From contig NZ_JADEYS010000032.1 in the NCBI RefSeq assembly GCF_015209595.1, positions 1 to 39,725 on the forward strand: a stretch of 39,725 nucleotides of DNA, read 5' to 3'. This stretch comes from Pontibacterium sinense (GTDB lineage Bacteria; Pseudomonadota; Gammaproteobacteria; Pseudomonadales; Balneatricaceae). The translations under genes were made by a program, and so were the position numbers. The notes below the pieces were generated by a model. It was not told where the DNA came from. It did no database searches and saw only the letters and a list, made by a program, of their open reading frames with translations. Positions within the stretch are counted from its first letter, which is position 1. Every line of letters starts with the position of its first letter. Positions 26,918 to 34,194 of this stretch are shown here, in pieces.

Positions 26918-28648
26918 TTAGGAGTACGCCGGAAGTGGCAGATACGTAGCGCCCAGTTGCGCCGCCAGTTGCGGGCCACGACCACGTTTCACCGCCACCT
27001 GTTCAATATCGATCCACACCGTTTCACCCGGCAACGTCAGATCATTGAGCTGTGCACTGCTGCGCCCGTCAGTCAAAATATAGGTGCGAAGCTGCAATGC
27101 AGGCGTCTGTCGCTGCAAGGTTTTCAGGTACTGCATCGCCTGTTCCAACGCATCACGCATAGGCGTGCCGCCACCCACCGGCAGGTTATCCAACCAGTTG
27201 CGCAGTTCTTTGGGAGCCCGCACACGGGGTAACAGGTTCTCGACGGCGTTGTTACCAAAGCCGAACACCGACAGTTGTTCACGCTGTAGATACGCCTGTT
27301 CGGATATTTGCAGCAATGCCGCTTTACCCACCGATTCAGGGCCTTGCCCCAAGGTCGATGCAGAGGTATCCAGCAGGACCAGATGCAATACAGACAGCCC
27401 TTGTTTCTGGCGCTGAAATCGCAGCTTTTCCGGTGGCCAGATACCGCTATTGGCCACCAAGGTACTAAACCAGTTTGGCTTTTGATTTGTTGCCTTACCA
27501 CGATGACGGTCACCCGCATCGATACCTTTCTTTTGACCGGCCAGTGCCGTGGCCGCCGTTGTCACGGGATGAATCTGACCATCAAAATTTAGCGTTAATA
27601 CAGGCAGATCTGACGCCGTGCGTTGCTGCTGAGGGGCCATGCTACCCCAGTCACTTTGATCTGAATCTGCACGGCTCTCTTGTCTATCCTGATCAGACTG
27701 GCGGTGACGATCATCCGGACGCTTAAAGCCCCCAGACGACGGTGGTGGTGATTGATCAGGCTGTTGTGGCGGGTTCGGTGCCGATGTTTTCCGACGGTGC
27801 GCCAATACCAGATGCTCAACCGCATCAAGGTCTTCCAACGTCACATCCGTACGACGACACCAAGCCGCGTGAGCTAACGCGGCGCGATACCACACAATGT
27901 CCGCACGCAAACCGTCTACCTGAGCGTGGTTACACCGCTCAGCAATGGTCAGACGCAAAGCGTCATCACACTGGATTACCGGTAAATTCAGACGTGCCTG
28001 ATGGATCGCATCCAATAATTGCCCTTGCTGCTCAGCAAATTCAACACAGAACGCTTGAGGGTCACGATCAAATGCTTCACGGGACCGAACGATCTCCACT
28101 CGTTCTAACGCAGAATACTGATTACTCAATTCAACACAGAGACCAAAACGATCATGCAGTTGGGGCCGCAACTCGCCCTCATCCGGATTCATCGTACCAA
28201 TCAGCAGAAACTGTGCGGGGTGGCTGTGACTGATACCGTCCCGTTCTATGCGGTTGATGCCACTCGCGGCGACATCCAACAGCTGATCCACCAGATGATC
28301 CGCCAGCAGGTTCACCTCATCCACGTAGAGCACACCACCATGGGCTTTGCTCAACAGGCCGGGACGAAATGCTACGGTCTGATCGTCCAGCACCTTTTGC
28401 AGATCCAGTGTGCCCAGCAACATCTCTTCACTGGCACCCAACGGCAACGTCACAAACGCATGACGGGAACTATCCGTATCAGACGGCAACAGGTCTGCCA
28501 GCCCACGCGCCAGCGTCGATTTCGCACAACCACGTGGTCCACTGATCACGACCCCGCCAATGGATGGATTGATCGCCGCCAGAATCAGCGCCAGCTTAAA
28601 CTGTGCCTGCCCTGCGACCGCACTGAAGGGAAAATGACGTTCAGACAT
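26918..28648 (-). CDS. Fused ChlI/ChlD-like AAA+/VWA chelatase subunit
   Basis: About 576 residues. The AAA+ part has Walker A GPRGCAKST (37-45) and Walker B VLYVDEVNLLAD (around 107-118), plus GTMNPDEGELRPQLHDRFGL. A Pro/Ser/Asp-rich linker (about 290-345) joins it to a C-terminal VWA domain with the MIDAS motif DTSAS (about 426-430) and ILTDGRSSAQ. This is the I+D architecture of magnesium-chelatase-type motors. No cobS/cobT occur in the window, so the protein probably powers CobN; comparative genomics has suggested such substitution in other bacteria. Start: ATG at 28648 with AGGAG 11 bp upstream is preferred; the frame extends 11 residues further. It is not expected to serve chlorophyll synthesis here. 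Confidence 0.88.
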   Translation of the reverse strand: MSERHFPFSAVAGQAQFKLALILAAINPSIGGVVISGPRGCAKSTLARGLADLLPSDTDSSRHAFVTLPLGASEEMLLGTLDLQKVLDDQTVAFRPGLLSKAHGGVLYVDEVNLLADHLVDQLLDVAASGINRIERDGISHSHPAQFLLIGTMNPDEGELRPQLHDRFGLCVELSNQYSALERVEIVRSREAFDRDPQAFCVEFAEQQGQLLDAIHQARLNLPVIQCDDALRLTIAERCNHAQVDGLRADIVWYRAALAHAAWCRRTDVTLEDLDAVEHLVLAHRRKTSAPNPPQQPDQSPPPSSGGFKRPDDRHRQSDQDRQESRADSDQSDWGSMAPQQQRTASDLPVLTLNFDGQIHPVTTAATALAGQKKGIDAGDRHRGKATNQKPNWFSTLVANSGIWPPEKLRFQRQKQGLSVLHLVLLDTSASTLGQGPESVGKAALLQISEQAYLQREQLSVFGFGNNAVENLLPRVRAPKELRNWLDNLPVGGGTPMRDALEQAMQYLKTLQRQTPALQLRTYILTDGRSSAQLNDLTLPGETVWIDIEQVAVKRGRGPQLAAQLGATYLPLPAYS

Positions 28649-28709
28649 TCGGCATTGGACTCCTGTAGTTGGCTCCATCAATAGGTGATTCCATCACGCA
28701 TTAACACCA

Positions 28710-30089
28710 TCACTGCTTAGGCCAGTGGACGTGGTGTTCATCGATCACAAACGGGTGACGATGGCGAAGTTTCTTGTGGTAATGCGGATGCACGTGTGGC
28801 TCCGGGCCTTCCCATCCCTGATGATCGTGCTGATGGTGTTCGTCATGCACATGGGGATGCAAGTGTTCCATCGCATCGTGTTCATGCCAGAGCTCATTCT
28901 GATCCTCAGGCCGCCAGACGCGATACGCCAGCAACGTTGCAAGCAGCGCCACCATACCCAGCATCAAGAATGTCATGCTCATACTGACCAGACTTCCCAG
29001 CCAACCCGCCAACAGATAACCCATCAGCCACATGCCGTGGGTCAGGGCGAAGTTAGCCGAGAAGTAATCGTTGCGATCTCCCGCATTGCAGGAATCTCGC
29101 ACCACTCGCCCGGTGGGAATCAGCACCAAAGAGGTTGCCAAACCAATGACACACCAGATCGGGAACAATCCCAGATACCCAGGTTCGAGCAGACCACTGA
29201 ATAACGCCAGCGCAAACAGCACACCACCACTCAGCATCACCGAACGGTCGTGCCAGTATTCCAACAATTTAGACAATACAACGGCGGCCGCCATCGACCC
29301 GGCACCGGCAGCGGCCATCAACAACGGCACCTGTTCTTCGCCCAATCCCAGTTCACTGCGCACATACACCACCGTATTCACGATGATCATCGCACCCGCA
29401 GCAGACAGCGCCAGATTGAGCAGCAAAACACCCCGTAAACGCGGGGTTTTCAGATAACTCTTTATTCCAAAGCTCACGTGGTGCCAAACACCCCCGCTAC
29501 GCTCGCTGATCGCAGCCTTTGGGATCACCGTCACCATCACACATCCGGTCGCCAGTACAAACGCCACCGCGTTAAGCCCAAACAACAGATCATACGAGGC
29601 AACCCACAACAGCAGAGCTGCCAGCATCGGACTGAACAAGGCTTCCATCTCCATCGCCAGACGAGAAAGCGACAATGCCTGGGTGTAAGTTTCCTCTTCC
29701 GGCAGGATATCAGGCAACAGCGCCTGATAGACCGGGGTATACCCCGCCGCCAATGTATTCAGCAGGAAGATCAATACAAATAGCTGCCAGATCTCACCCA
29801 CAAACGGCAATAACGCGACTAAGAACGCACGACCAACGTTCAGACCGGCCAACCAGAATTTACGTGGCAAACGGCTGACATAACCGCCAATCACCGGAGC
29901 AACACCCAGATACGCCACCATCTTGATTGCCAAGGCACTGCCCAACACAGCACCGGCCTGCCCCGGACTCAGATCATAGGCCAGCAACGCCAGCGCTACC
30001 GTGGTCAGGCCGGTCCCCAACAGGGAAACCAGCTGACTGAGGAAGAGCCAACGAAATGTGCTGTTACTGAGTGGCGCAAACATTCCCAT
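28710..30089 (-). CDS. MFS transporter with His-rich cytoplasmic tail, possible Co/Ni transporter
   Basis: About 459 residues with many hydrophobic segments of major-facilitator type (FRWLFLSQLVSLLGTGLTT near the start). The C-terminal 60 residues carry about 19 histidines (for example EHLHPHVHDEHHQHDH). Similar His-rich tails occur in nickel/cobalt exporters such as NreB, and the gene lies between cbiO and the chelatase subunit gene, so export or buffering of excess cobalt or nickel is the likely role. Import or an unrelated substrate is not excluded. ATG at 30089 with GGAG 5 bp upstream is preferred over an upstream start at 30164 that would overlap cbiO. Confidence 0.8.
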   Translation of the reverse strand: MGMFAPLSNSTFRWLFLSQLVSLLGTGLTTVALALLAYDLSPGQAGAVLGSALAIKMVAYLGVAPVIGGYVSRLPRKFWLAGLNVGRAFLVALLPFVGEIWQLFVLIFLLNTLAAGYTPVYQALLPDILPEEETYTQALSLSRLAMEMEALFSPMLAALLLWVASYDLLFGLNAVAFVLATGCVMVTVIPKAAISERSGGVWHHVSFGIKSYLKTPRLRGVLLLNLALSAAGAMIIVNTVVYVRSELGLGEEQVPLLMAAAGAGSMAAAVVLSKLLEYWHDRSVMLSGGVLFALALFSGLLEPGYLGLFPIWCVIGLATSLVLIPTGRVVRDSCNAGDRNDYFSANFALTHGMWLMGYLLAGWLGSLVSMSMTFLMLGMVALLATLLAYRVWRPEDQNELWHEHDAMEHLHPHVHDEHHQHDHQGWEGPEPHVHPHYHKKLRHRHPFVIDEHHVHWPKQ

Positions 30090-30109
30090 AGAATCTCCGG
30101 GTAACCGCG

Positions 30110-30784
30110 TCAGACGGCTACCGTTGCCTCCGTTTCTTCGATCAACTGCGCATCGACCAAGCACACACGCCGAGTCGATAGCTGCGCCAGAAAATCATCA
30201 TCGTGTGAGATAATAATCATCGCGTGTGGCAAGGCTTGCAGTGTATCCAGCAACCGCTGACGCGCATCCCGATCCAGTGCATTGCTCGGCTCATCTAACA
30301 AAAGCACGTCCGGGTCCATGGCCAACACCGCCGCCAGGGTGATCATGCGCTTTTCGCCACCCGACAGTTGATGGGTGATGCGATCTTCAAACCCCTCCAT
30401 ACCCAGCGAAGCCAAAGTATCCCGGGCAATGCTGATCGCCTCGGTTCGGGACCTACCCAGATTCAGCGGACCAAAGGCCACATCTTCCAACACCGTTGGG
30501 CAGAAGAGCTGGTCGTCCGGGTCCTGAAACAAAAAACCCGCTTTTGCGCGCACTTCAACAAAGTCTTTCTCTTCTTTGCGCAGCTGACCAAATGCATGAA
30601 TTTCGCCGCCTTTGGCTTTTTTAAGGCCCACCAGCAGGTGCAGAAATGTCGTTTTTCCTGCACCGTTAGCGCCGGTTAGCGCGACCCGTTCACCGGGATA
30701 CAAACTAAAATCGACCTTGTCCAATACCACGCCGCGGCGTGGATAGCGGTAAAACAGATCACGGGTTTCAATTAAGGCCGTCAT
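30110..30784 (-). CDS. cbiO: ECF cobalt transporter ATPase CbiO
   Basis: A 224-residue ABC ATPase, a little shorter than many CbiO proteins. Walker A GANGAGKTT (38-46), Q-loop FQDPDDQLF, signature LSGGEKRM, Walker B DVLLLDEPSNALD and switch His in IIISHDDDF are intact. ATG overlaps the cbiQ stop (ATGA). It energises uptake through CbiM/CbiQ in the inner membrane. Confidence 0.95.
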   Translation of the reverse strand: MTALIETRDLFYRYPRRGVVLDKVDFSLYPGERVALTGANGAGKTTFLHLLVGLKKAKGGEIHAFGQLRKEEKDFVEVRAKAGFLFQDPDDQLFCPTVLEDVAFGPLNLGRSRTEAISIARDTLASLGMEGFEDRITHQLSGGEKRMITLAAVLAMDPDVLLLDEPSNALDRDARQRLLDTLQALPHAMIIISHDDDFLAQLSTRRVCLVDAQLIEETEATVAV

Positions 30785-31563
30785 AAAAAATTCAGTCCTG
30801 TCAGGGCCGCCAGAAACAATGCACCCATCACCATAAAAGTGTAGTCCTGTCGGGCAAGAACCATCTCATCCATCAGGTAAAAACGGCCGTTATAACCGCG
30901 GCATTTCATTGCATCCGCAATACGCTCGGAGCGCTCCAGCGAATGCACCAGCAACATGCCGATCAAATAACCGATAGAACGCCACGTATGGCGGTCCGTG
31001 CGCAATACAAACGCCCGCGCCTGCATCGCCCGACGCATGCGTTTGTACTCCTGGCCGATCACATCCAGATAACGCACCGTAAACAACAAGAGATGGACCA
31101 GTTTATCCGGCACCCGCAAACGCGCCATGGAATAACCCAACGTAGTCGCACTCATCGTGCCCACCACAGATAACAAGCAGAGCACGACCGCATTGGCTTT
31201 CAGGGCAATTTTAGACGCGTGCAACAAACCCTCTTTGCTGGCAGGTAGCCCCGCCACACTGAACAACACTTCACCCGGCGTGGTGAATGGCAGCATGATG
31301 ATCAGAAAGATCATAAACATGTCCATCGCGATCACCCGACGCAGGGTCCGCTTGAAGTTCAGCTTCGCCAATCGTGCCAGCAACAACGATGTCGCCAGAC
31401 CAATCAGCAGCACTAAAAACTGTTCCGATGACACAACCACCAGCGCAAACAGAAACGCCGCAACTACCCGCAACCGTGGATCGAGGCTATCTATCAGCGA
31501 CTGCTCATGCTTCAGTCGCTGACCTTTCCAGCTGGTGCCGCTGTGTTCAAGAAACTGAGGCAC
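30781..31563 (-). CDS. cbiQ: ECF cobalt transporter transmembrane protein CbiQ
   Basis: A 260-residue T-component. Marks: SLDPRLRVVAAFLFAL at the N-terminus, then several membrane helices, and the cytoplasmic coupling motif region with RMRRAMQARAF and SERIADAMKCRGYNG, the Ala-Arg-Gly signatures that contact CbiO. GTG start overlaps the end of the preceding gene by 17 bp. Confidence 0.93.
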   Translation of the reverse strand: MPQFLEHSGTSWKGQRLKHEQSLIDSLDPRLRVVAAFLFALVVVSSEQFLVLLIGLATSLLLARLAKLNFKRTLRRVIAMDMFMIFLIIMLPFTTPGEVLFSVAGLPASKEGLLHASKIALKANAVVLCLLSVVGTMSATTLGYSMARLRVPDKLVHLLLFTVRYLDVIGQEYKRMRRAMQARAFVLRTDRHTWRSIGYLIGMLLVHSLERSERIADAMKCRGYNGRFYLMDEMVLARQDYTFMVMGALFLAALTGLNFL

Positions 31564-32152
31564 GGGCCTTGTCCTGCTGCTTATCTTGTTTACGTTGACG
31601 CAACCAAATGCCTAATCCGACCAAACCGAAGATGTAACCGATCCCTCCCAACAGGTCCTGCAATCCGGCCTTTTCTTTATAGGCTGCCAGCTCTTTACGG
31701 AGCGGTTTAACCTGCTTCGCGACCGCCTGTTCAATCATCTGCTGAAGGACCACCGTATCCACACCGCTGACCGATGCTGTCGTTGTCAGATTGGACGGCG
31801 CTGAAGCGATCGATGTGCCGCCGGGCAAAGACGCAGGCAACTCTTCCGCTGGCAAAATCATCTCCAGCACATGCCCGGAACTCATATCCAGTTTAAAGTG
31901 ATGATCGATGCGCTGAGTCGCTTCGAAAACAAAGAACCCTTCCTCATCGGTAAGCACTTCAGCAATCGCCTGACCAGCAGCATCAGTGATCAGCACCGGT
32001 GTCCCCGCTTGCGCCATATCCCCGTTAGAGAAACCCGCTTCACCTTCAATGGTCGTTCCAATCGCGTACACGCCACCGACAACATTGTGGGCCAACGCCA
32101 CATTCACACTCAGCAGACTGACAAACGCGATACGCCATAAGGACTTAAGCAT
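31547..32152 (-). CDS. nikL: NikL/CbiL-like accessory component of the Co/Ni ECF transporter
   Basis: A 201-residue protein with a signal-like N-terminus ending ALA-H, a periplasmic domain (about 22-110), a short coiled stretch (KPLRKELAAYKEKAG) and one membrane segment near the C-terminus (GGIGYIFGLVGLGIWL). Its position between cbiM and cbiQ, and the overall K-M-L-Q-O gene order, match the NikKMLQO arrangement known for nickel/cobalt importers, where NikL replaces the small CbiN. After signal cleavage the mature chain would begin His-Asn-Val. The riboswitch upstream points to cobalt rather than nickel. ATG overlaps the cbiM stop by 8 bp. Confidence 0.75.
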   Translation of the reverse strand: MLKSLWRIAFVSLLSVNVALAHNVVGGVYAIGTTIEGEAGFSNGDMAQAGTPVLITDAAGQAIAEVLTDEEGFFVFEATQRIDHHFKLDMSSGHVLEMILPAEELPASLPGGTSIASAPSNLTTTASVSGVDTVVLQQMIEQAVAKQVKPLRKELAAYKEKAGLQDLLGGIGYIFGLVGLGIWLRQRKQDKQQDKARASVS

Positions 32153-32765
32153 CCTGCCACTCCTCCGGGATATTCAGGAACTCCGGTTTGACCTGTCGAA
32201 TCAGCAACACCGCGGCCGCAGTCACAAAACCTTCCACCACCATCACCGGAATGTGGGCGATCAGTGTGGCTTTTGCGGCTAACCAGAAGGCTTCACCCGA
32301 CAACGCCAGGGAACCCGCCACCATCAAGGTGGTTAATGTGACCGCCCCCGCGCCACCAATCGCTCCCCAGATACCGGCGATCCTGGGCGATGACGCGGTA
32401 ATCCCATGACGACAGACGTAATACATCAGCACCGCAGGCAGTGCGATGTTGAAGGTGTTCACGCCTAACACGAGAAAACCACCAAAACCGAAGAACACCG
32501 CCTGCAGAATCAGCGCCACCAGTAAGGCGGGAAACGCAGCCCAGCCTAACGCCAGACCAATCAGGCCATTCAGAATCAGATGAACGCTGGAAAAACCTAT
32601 CGGCAGGTGAATATAGGAGGCGACAAAAAAGGCCGCAGACAGCACACCCACCTGAGGCAGATGGTCGTAATCCATTTTTTTCAGACCATAAGCGACACCC
32701 GCGGCAGCCAGCGCAGCGCCAACAGCCAATACAGGTCCAGCCAGTGCTCCATCAACAATGTGCAT
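32145..32765 (-). CDS. cbiM: ECF cobalt transporter substrate-binding membrane protein CbiM
   Basis: A 206-residue S-component beginning MHIVDGALAGP. The N-terminal Met-His is the known metal-binding amino terminus of CbiM/NikM. A further conserved His is in IGFSSVHLILNG (His62), and the HLPIG segment precedes it. Hydrophobic helices fill the remainder. It lies 11 bp after the DUF4198 gene. Confidence 0.94.
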   Translation of the reverse strand: MHIVDGALAGPVLAVGAALAAAGVAYGLKKMDYDHLPQVGVLSAAFFVASYIHLPIGFSSVHLILNGLIGLALGWAAFPALLVALILQAVFFGFGGFLVLGVNTFNIALPAVLMYYVCRHGITASSPRIAGIWGAIGGAGAVTLTTLMVAGSLALSGEAFWLAAKATLIAHIPVMVVEGFVTAAAVLLIRQVKPEFLNIPEEWQDA

Positions 32766-32776
32766 GGGTGTTGCCT

Positions 32777-33577
32777 CTATTTAACAGGATGGGCCTGAAC
32801 CCAGATCACCGCATCCTGCGATAACGTTTTGCCGTTATGCTCTTTTTTTGGCCCCACACCCAACGCACAGAAACCCCACTGGCCCGCTTTTGGCAATGCA
32901 AAGGTAAAAGTACCGTTCGCATCGGCGAACATCGTCATGGTGATAAACGCATCGGCCGGAGGCGTGATTGAAGAAGCCTGACCAAACGCGTTGGCATTCA
33001 TATCCGGCTGGTAGTTGACATACTCAACTTCGATCTCAGCAAACGGAACCGGTTGGCCCTCACTTTTCACCACACCCGTAAACGAACCACCTGCGTAAAT
33101 CGCATAGGGCTTAGTCAGCGGTACAATCTCCGCTTCCAGTCCCAGATCATCATTCCAGCCCGTTGGCAGGCTGCCCACATTGACGATGGTTTTGGTGATC
33201 TGCTGGATATAGATATCTTCCGCTTCTTCCATATAAGGCGCGGTTTTGTAGACAAACAGGTTATCGCCCAACCCCCGCAGACGCACATCCGCTTCATACG
33301 CCGGACCGGTATTCTCTGCGCTGGTCCAGTTGATCGGTTTCAAGCTGGGCAACAGATCCGTTTTTTTGTCTTTGCGCACATGGAAAAACTGTTCGGGCTT
33401 TTCAACAGACATGACATGTCCGCTCGCGGCCGGATGGGTAAAAGGGGTTTTAAGGGTGATTTCACCGCCACGATCCAACAACAAATCCGGCGTATACACC
33501 ATCTGAAAATGCGCCTGAGCCGACGTCGACAACAATACACTGGTCGCAACCAGAGATAGGGAAAGCTTTTTAAACAC
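32777..33577 (-). CDS. nikK: DUF4198 periplasmic protein, NikK-like metal-uptake component
   Basis: With GTG at 33577, a 266-residue exported protein. The signal peptide (FKKLSLSLVATSVLLSTSAQA) ends before His, so the mature protein would start His-Phe-Gln-Met. It consists of beta-rich DUF4198 sequence (TLKTPFTHPAASGHVMSVE, PYAIYAGGSFTGVV, FADANGTFTFALPKAGQWGF). Such proteins are the K component of NikKMLQO-type importers and may hand metal to CbiM. It is the first gene of the B12 operon, right below the riboswitch. GTG is chosen because it has GGAG 8 bp upstream and gives a clean signal peptide; the open frame extends 33 codons further into the riboswitch leader, which is not credible as protein. 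Confidence 0.85.
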   Translation of the reverse strand: MFKKLSLSLVATSVLLSTSAQAHFQMVYTPDLLLDRGGEITLKTPFTHPAASGHVMSVEKPEQFFHVRKDKKTDLLPSLKPINWTSAENTGPAYEADVRLRGLGDNLFVYKTAPYMEEAEDIYIQQITKTIVNVGSLPTGWNDDLGLEAEIVPLTKPYAIYAGGSFTGVVKSEGQPVPFAEIEVEYVNYQPDMNANAFGQASSITPPADAFITMTMFADANGTFTFALPKAGQWGFCALGVGPKKEHNGKTLSQDAVIWVQAHPVK

Positions 33578-33585
33578 GAGTTTTG

Positions 33586-33615
33586 CTCCGTCTGAAATCC
33601 ATAATACAGGCGGAG
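33586..33615 (-). promoter_or_regulatory. Ribosome-binding-site sequestering hairpin
   Basis: On the minus strand CTCCGCCTG (33607-33615) pairs with CAGACGGAG (33586-33594) with one mismatch. The 3' strand contains the GGAG (33586-33589) used by the GTG at 33577. An upstream GCGGAG (33666-33671) can pair with CTCCGC of the 5' strand instead and would free the GGAG. This looks like a translational expression platform for the riboswitch. Confidence 0.65.
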
Positions 33616-33690
33616 TTGGGGAGGATAAGCAAAGGTACATTACTGCACTGACGCTCGGTGAAGCCCTCCGCAACACCTTTGAACATTGTT

Positions 33691-33886
33691 GATCGGCTGG
33701 TATCCGGACTCATCGGTGAGCAAATGCTCCATCGTTTCGCCTTCCCATGTACATACGACACAGTGGCGTGTGAAACGACTTAACCGATCTACCGTTGCGG
33801 GGGCAGTGTCGGGATGTATTCAGATCTGCTGAATAGCACCGACTTCCCATTTAACACTTTGCTAAGAAACACAAAGTGACCTGATC
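33691..33886 (-). ncRNA. Cobalamin riboswitch (AdoCbl-type leader)
   Basis: Read on the minus strand, all core elements occur in order: P1 strand GATCAGG; P2 hairpin CACTTTG/CAAAGTG; TTAAATGGGAA; GTCGGTG...; CTGCCCCCGCAACGGTA; GCCACTG; GGGAAGGCGAAA; the B12 box AGTCCGGATACCAGCC (33695-33710); and the closing P1 strand CCGATC. It lies between the promoter and the first gene, so high cobalamin should lower expression of the importer genes and possibly the whole operon. Confidence 0.96.
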
Positions 33887-33894
33887 TGTGGCGA

Positions 33895-33923
33895 ACCATA
33901 CGTGGGCACACCCATAGTGTCAA
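33895..33923 (-). promoter_or_regulatory. Sigma70-like promoter of the B12 operon
   Basis: TTGACA (33918-33923), a 17-bp spacer and TATGGT (33895-33900) on the minus strand. Transcription would start near 33888-33890, only a few bases before the riboswitch P1 helix. The rest of 33924-34194 shows no further recognisable element. Confidence 0.75.
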
Positions 33924-34194
33924 TTGAGGGATCTTCTTATTCAGTTGAATCAAATAGATACAGATTGACGTCATGGAAGTCAGACCTCTCAGCTTTATTT
34001 CTTTCCACCCTATCCCAGTGCTGGAACTGGCACAGCATAAGCAGCCAAAAAACACCGGTTTCAAACTGGACGAAAAGCAAGGTCAGCGATACATTACTAG
34101 CGCGGTACTATCGTCCGTTTTACCGGATGGCTGTTAGAAACCGGATTTCACATCAACGACACACACTTCGTTGCCGCCAGAGGAGCACGCTACA

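Noticed and set aside
33578-33676. N-terminal extension of the DUF4198 gene to 33676
   Set aside because: It would be translated from riboswitch leader sequence and would precede a proper signal peptide; the GTG at 33577 has a good GGAG.
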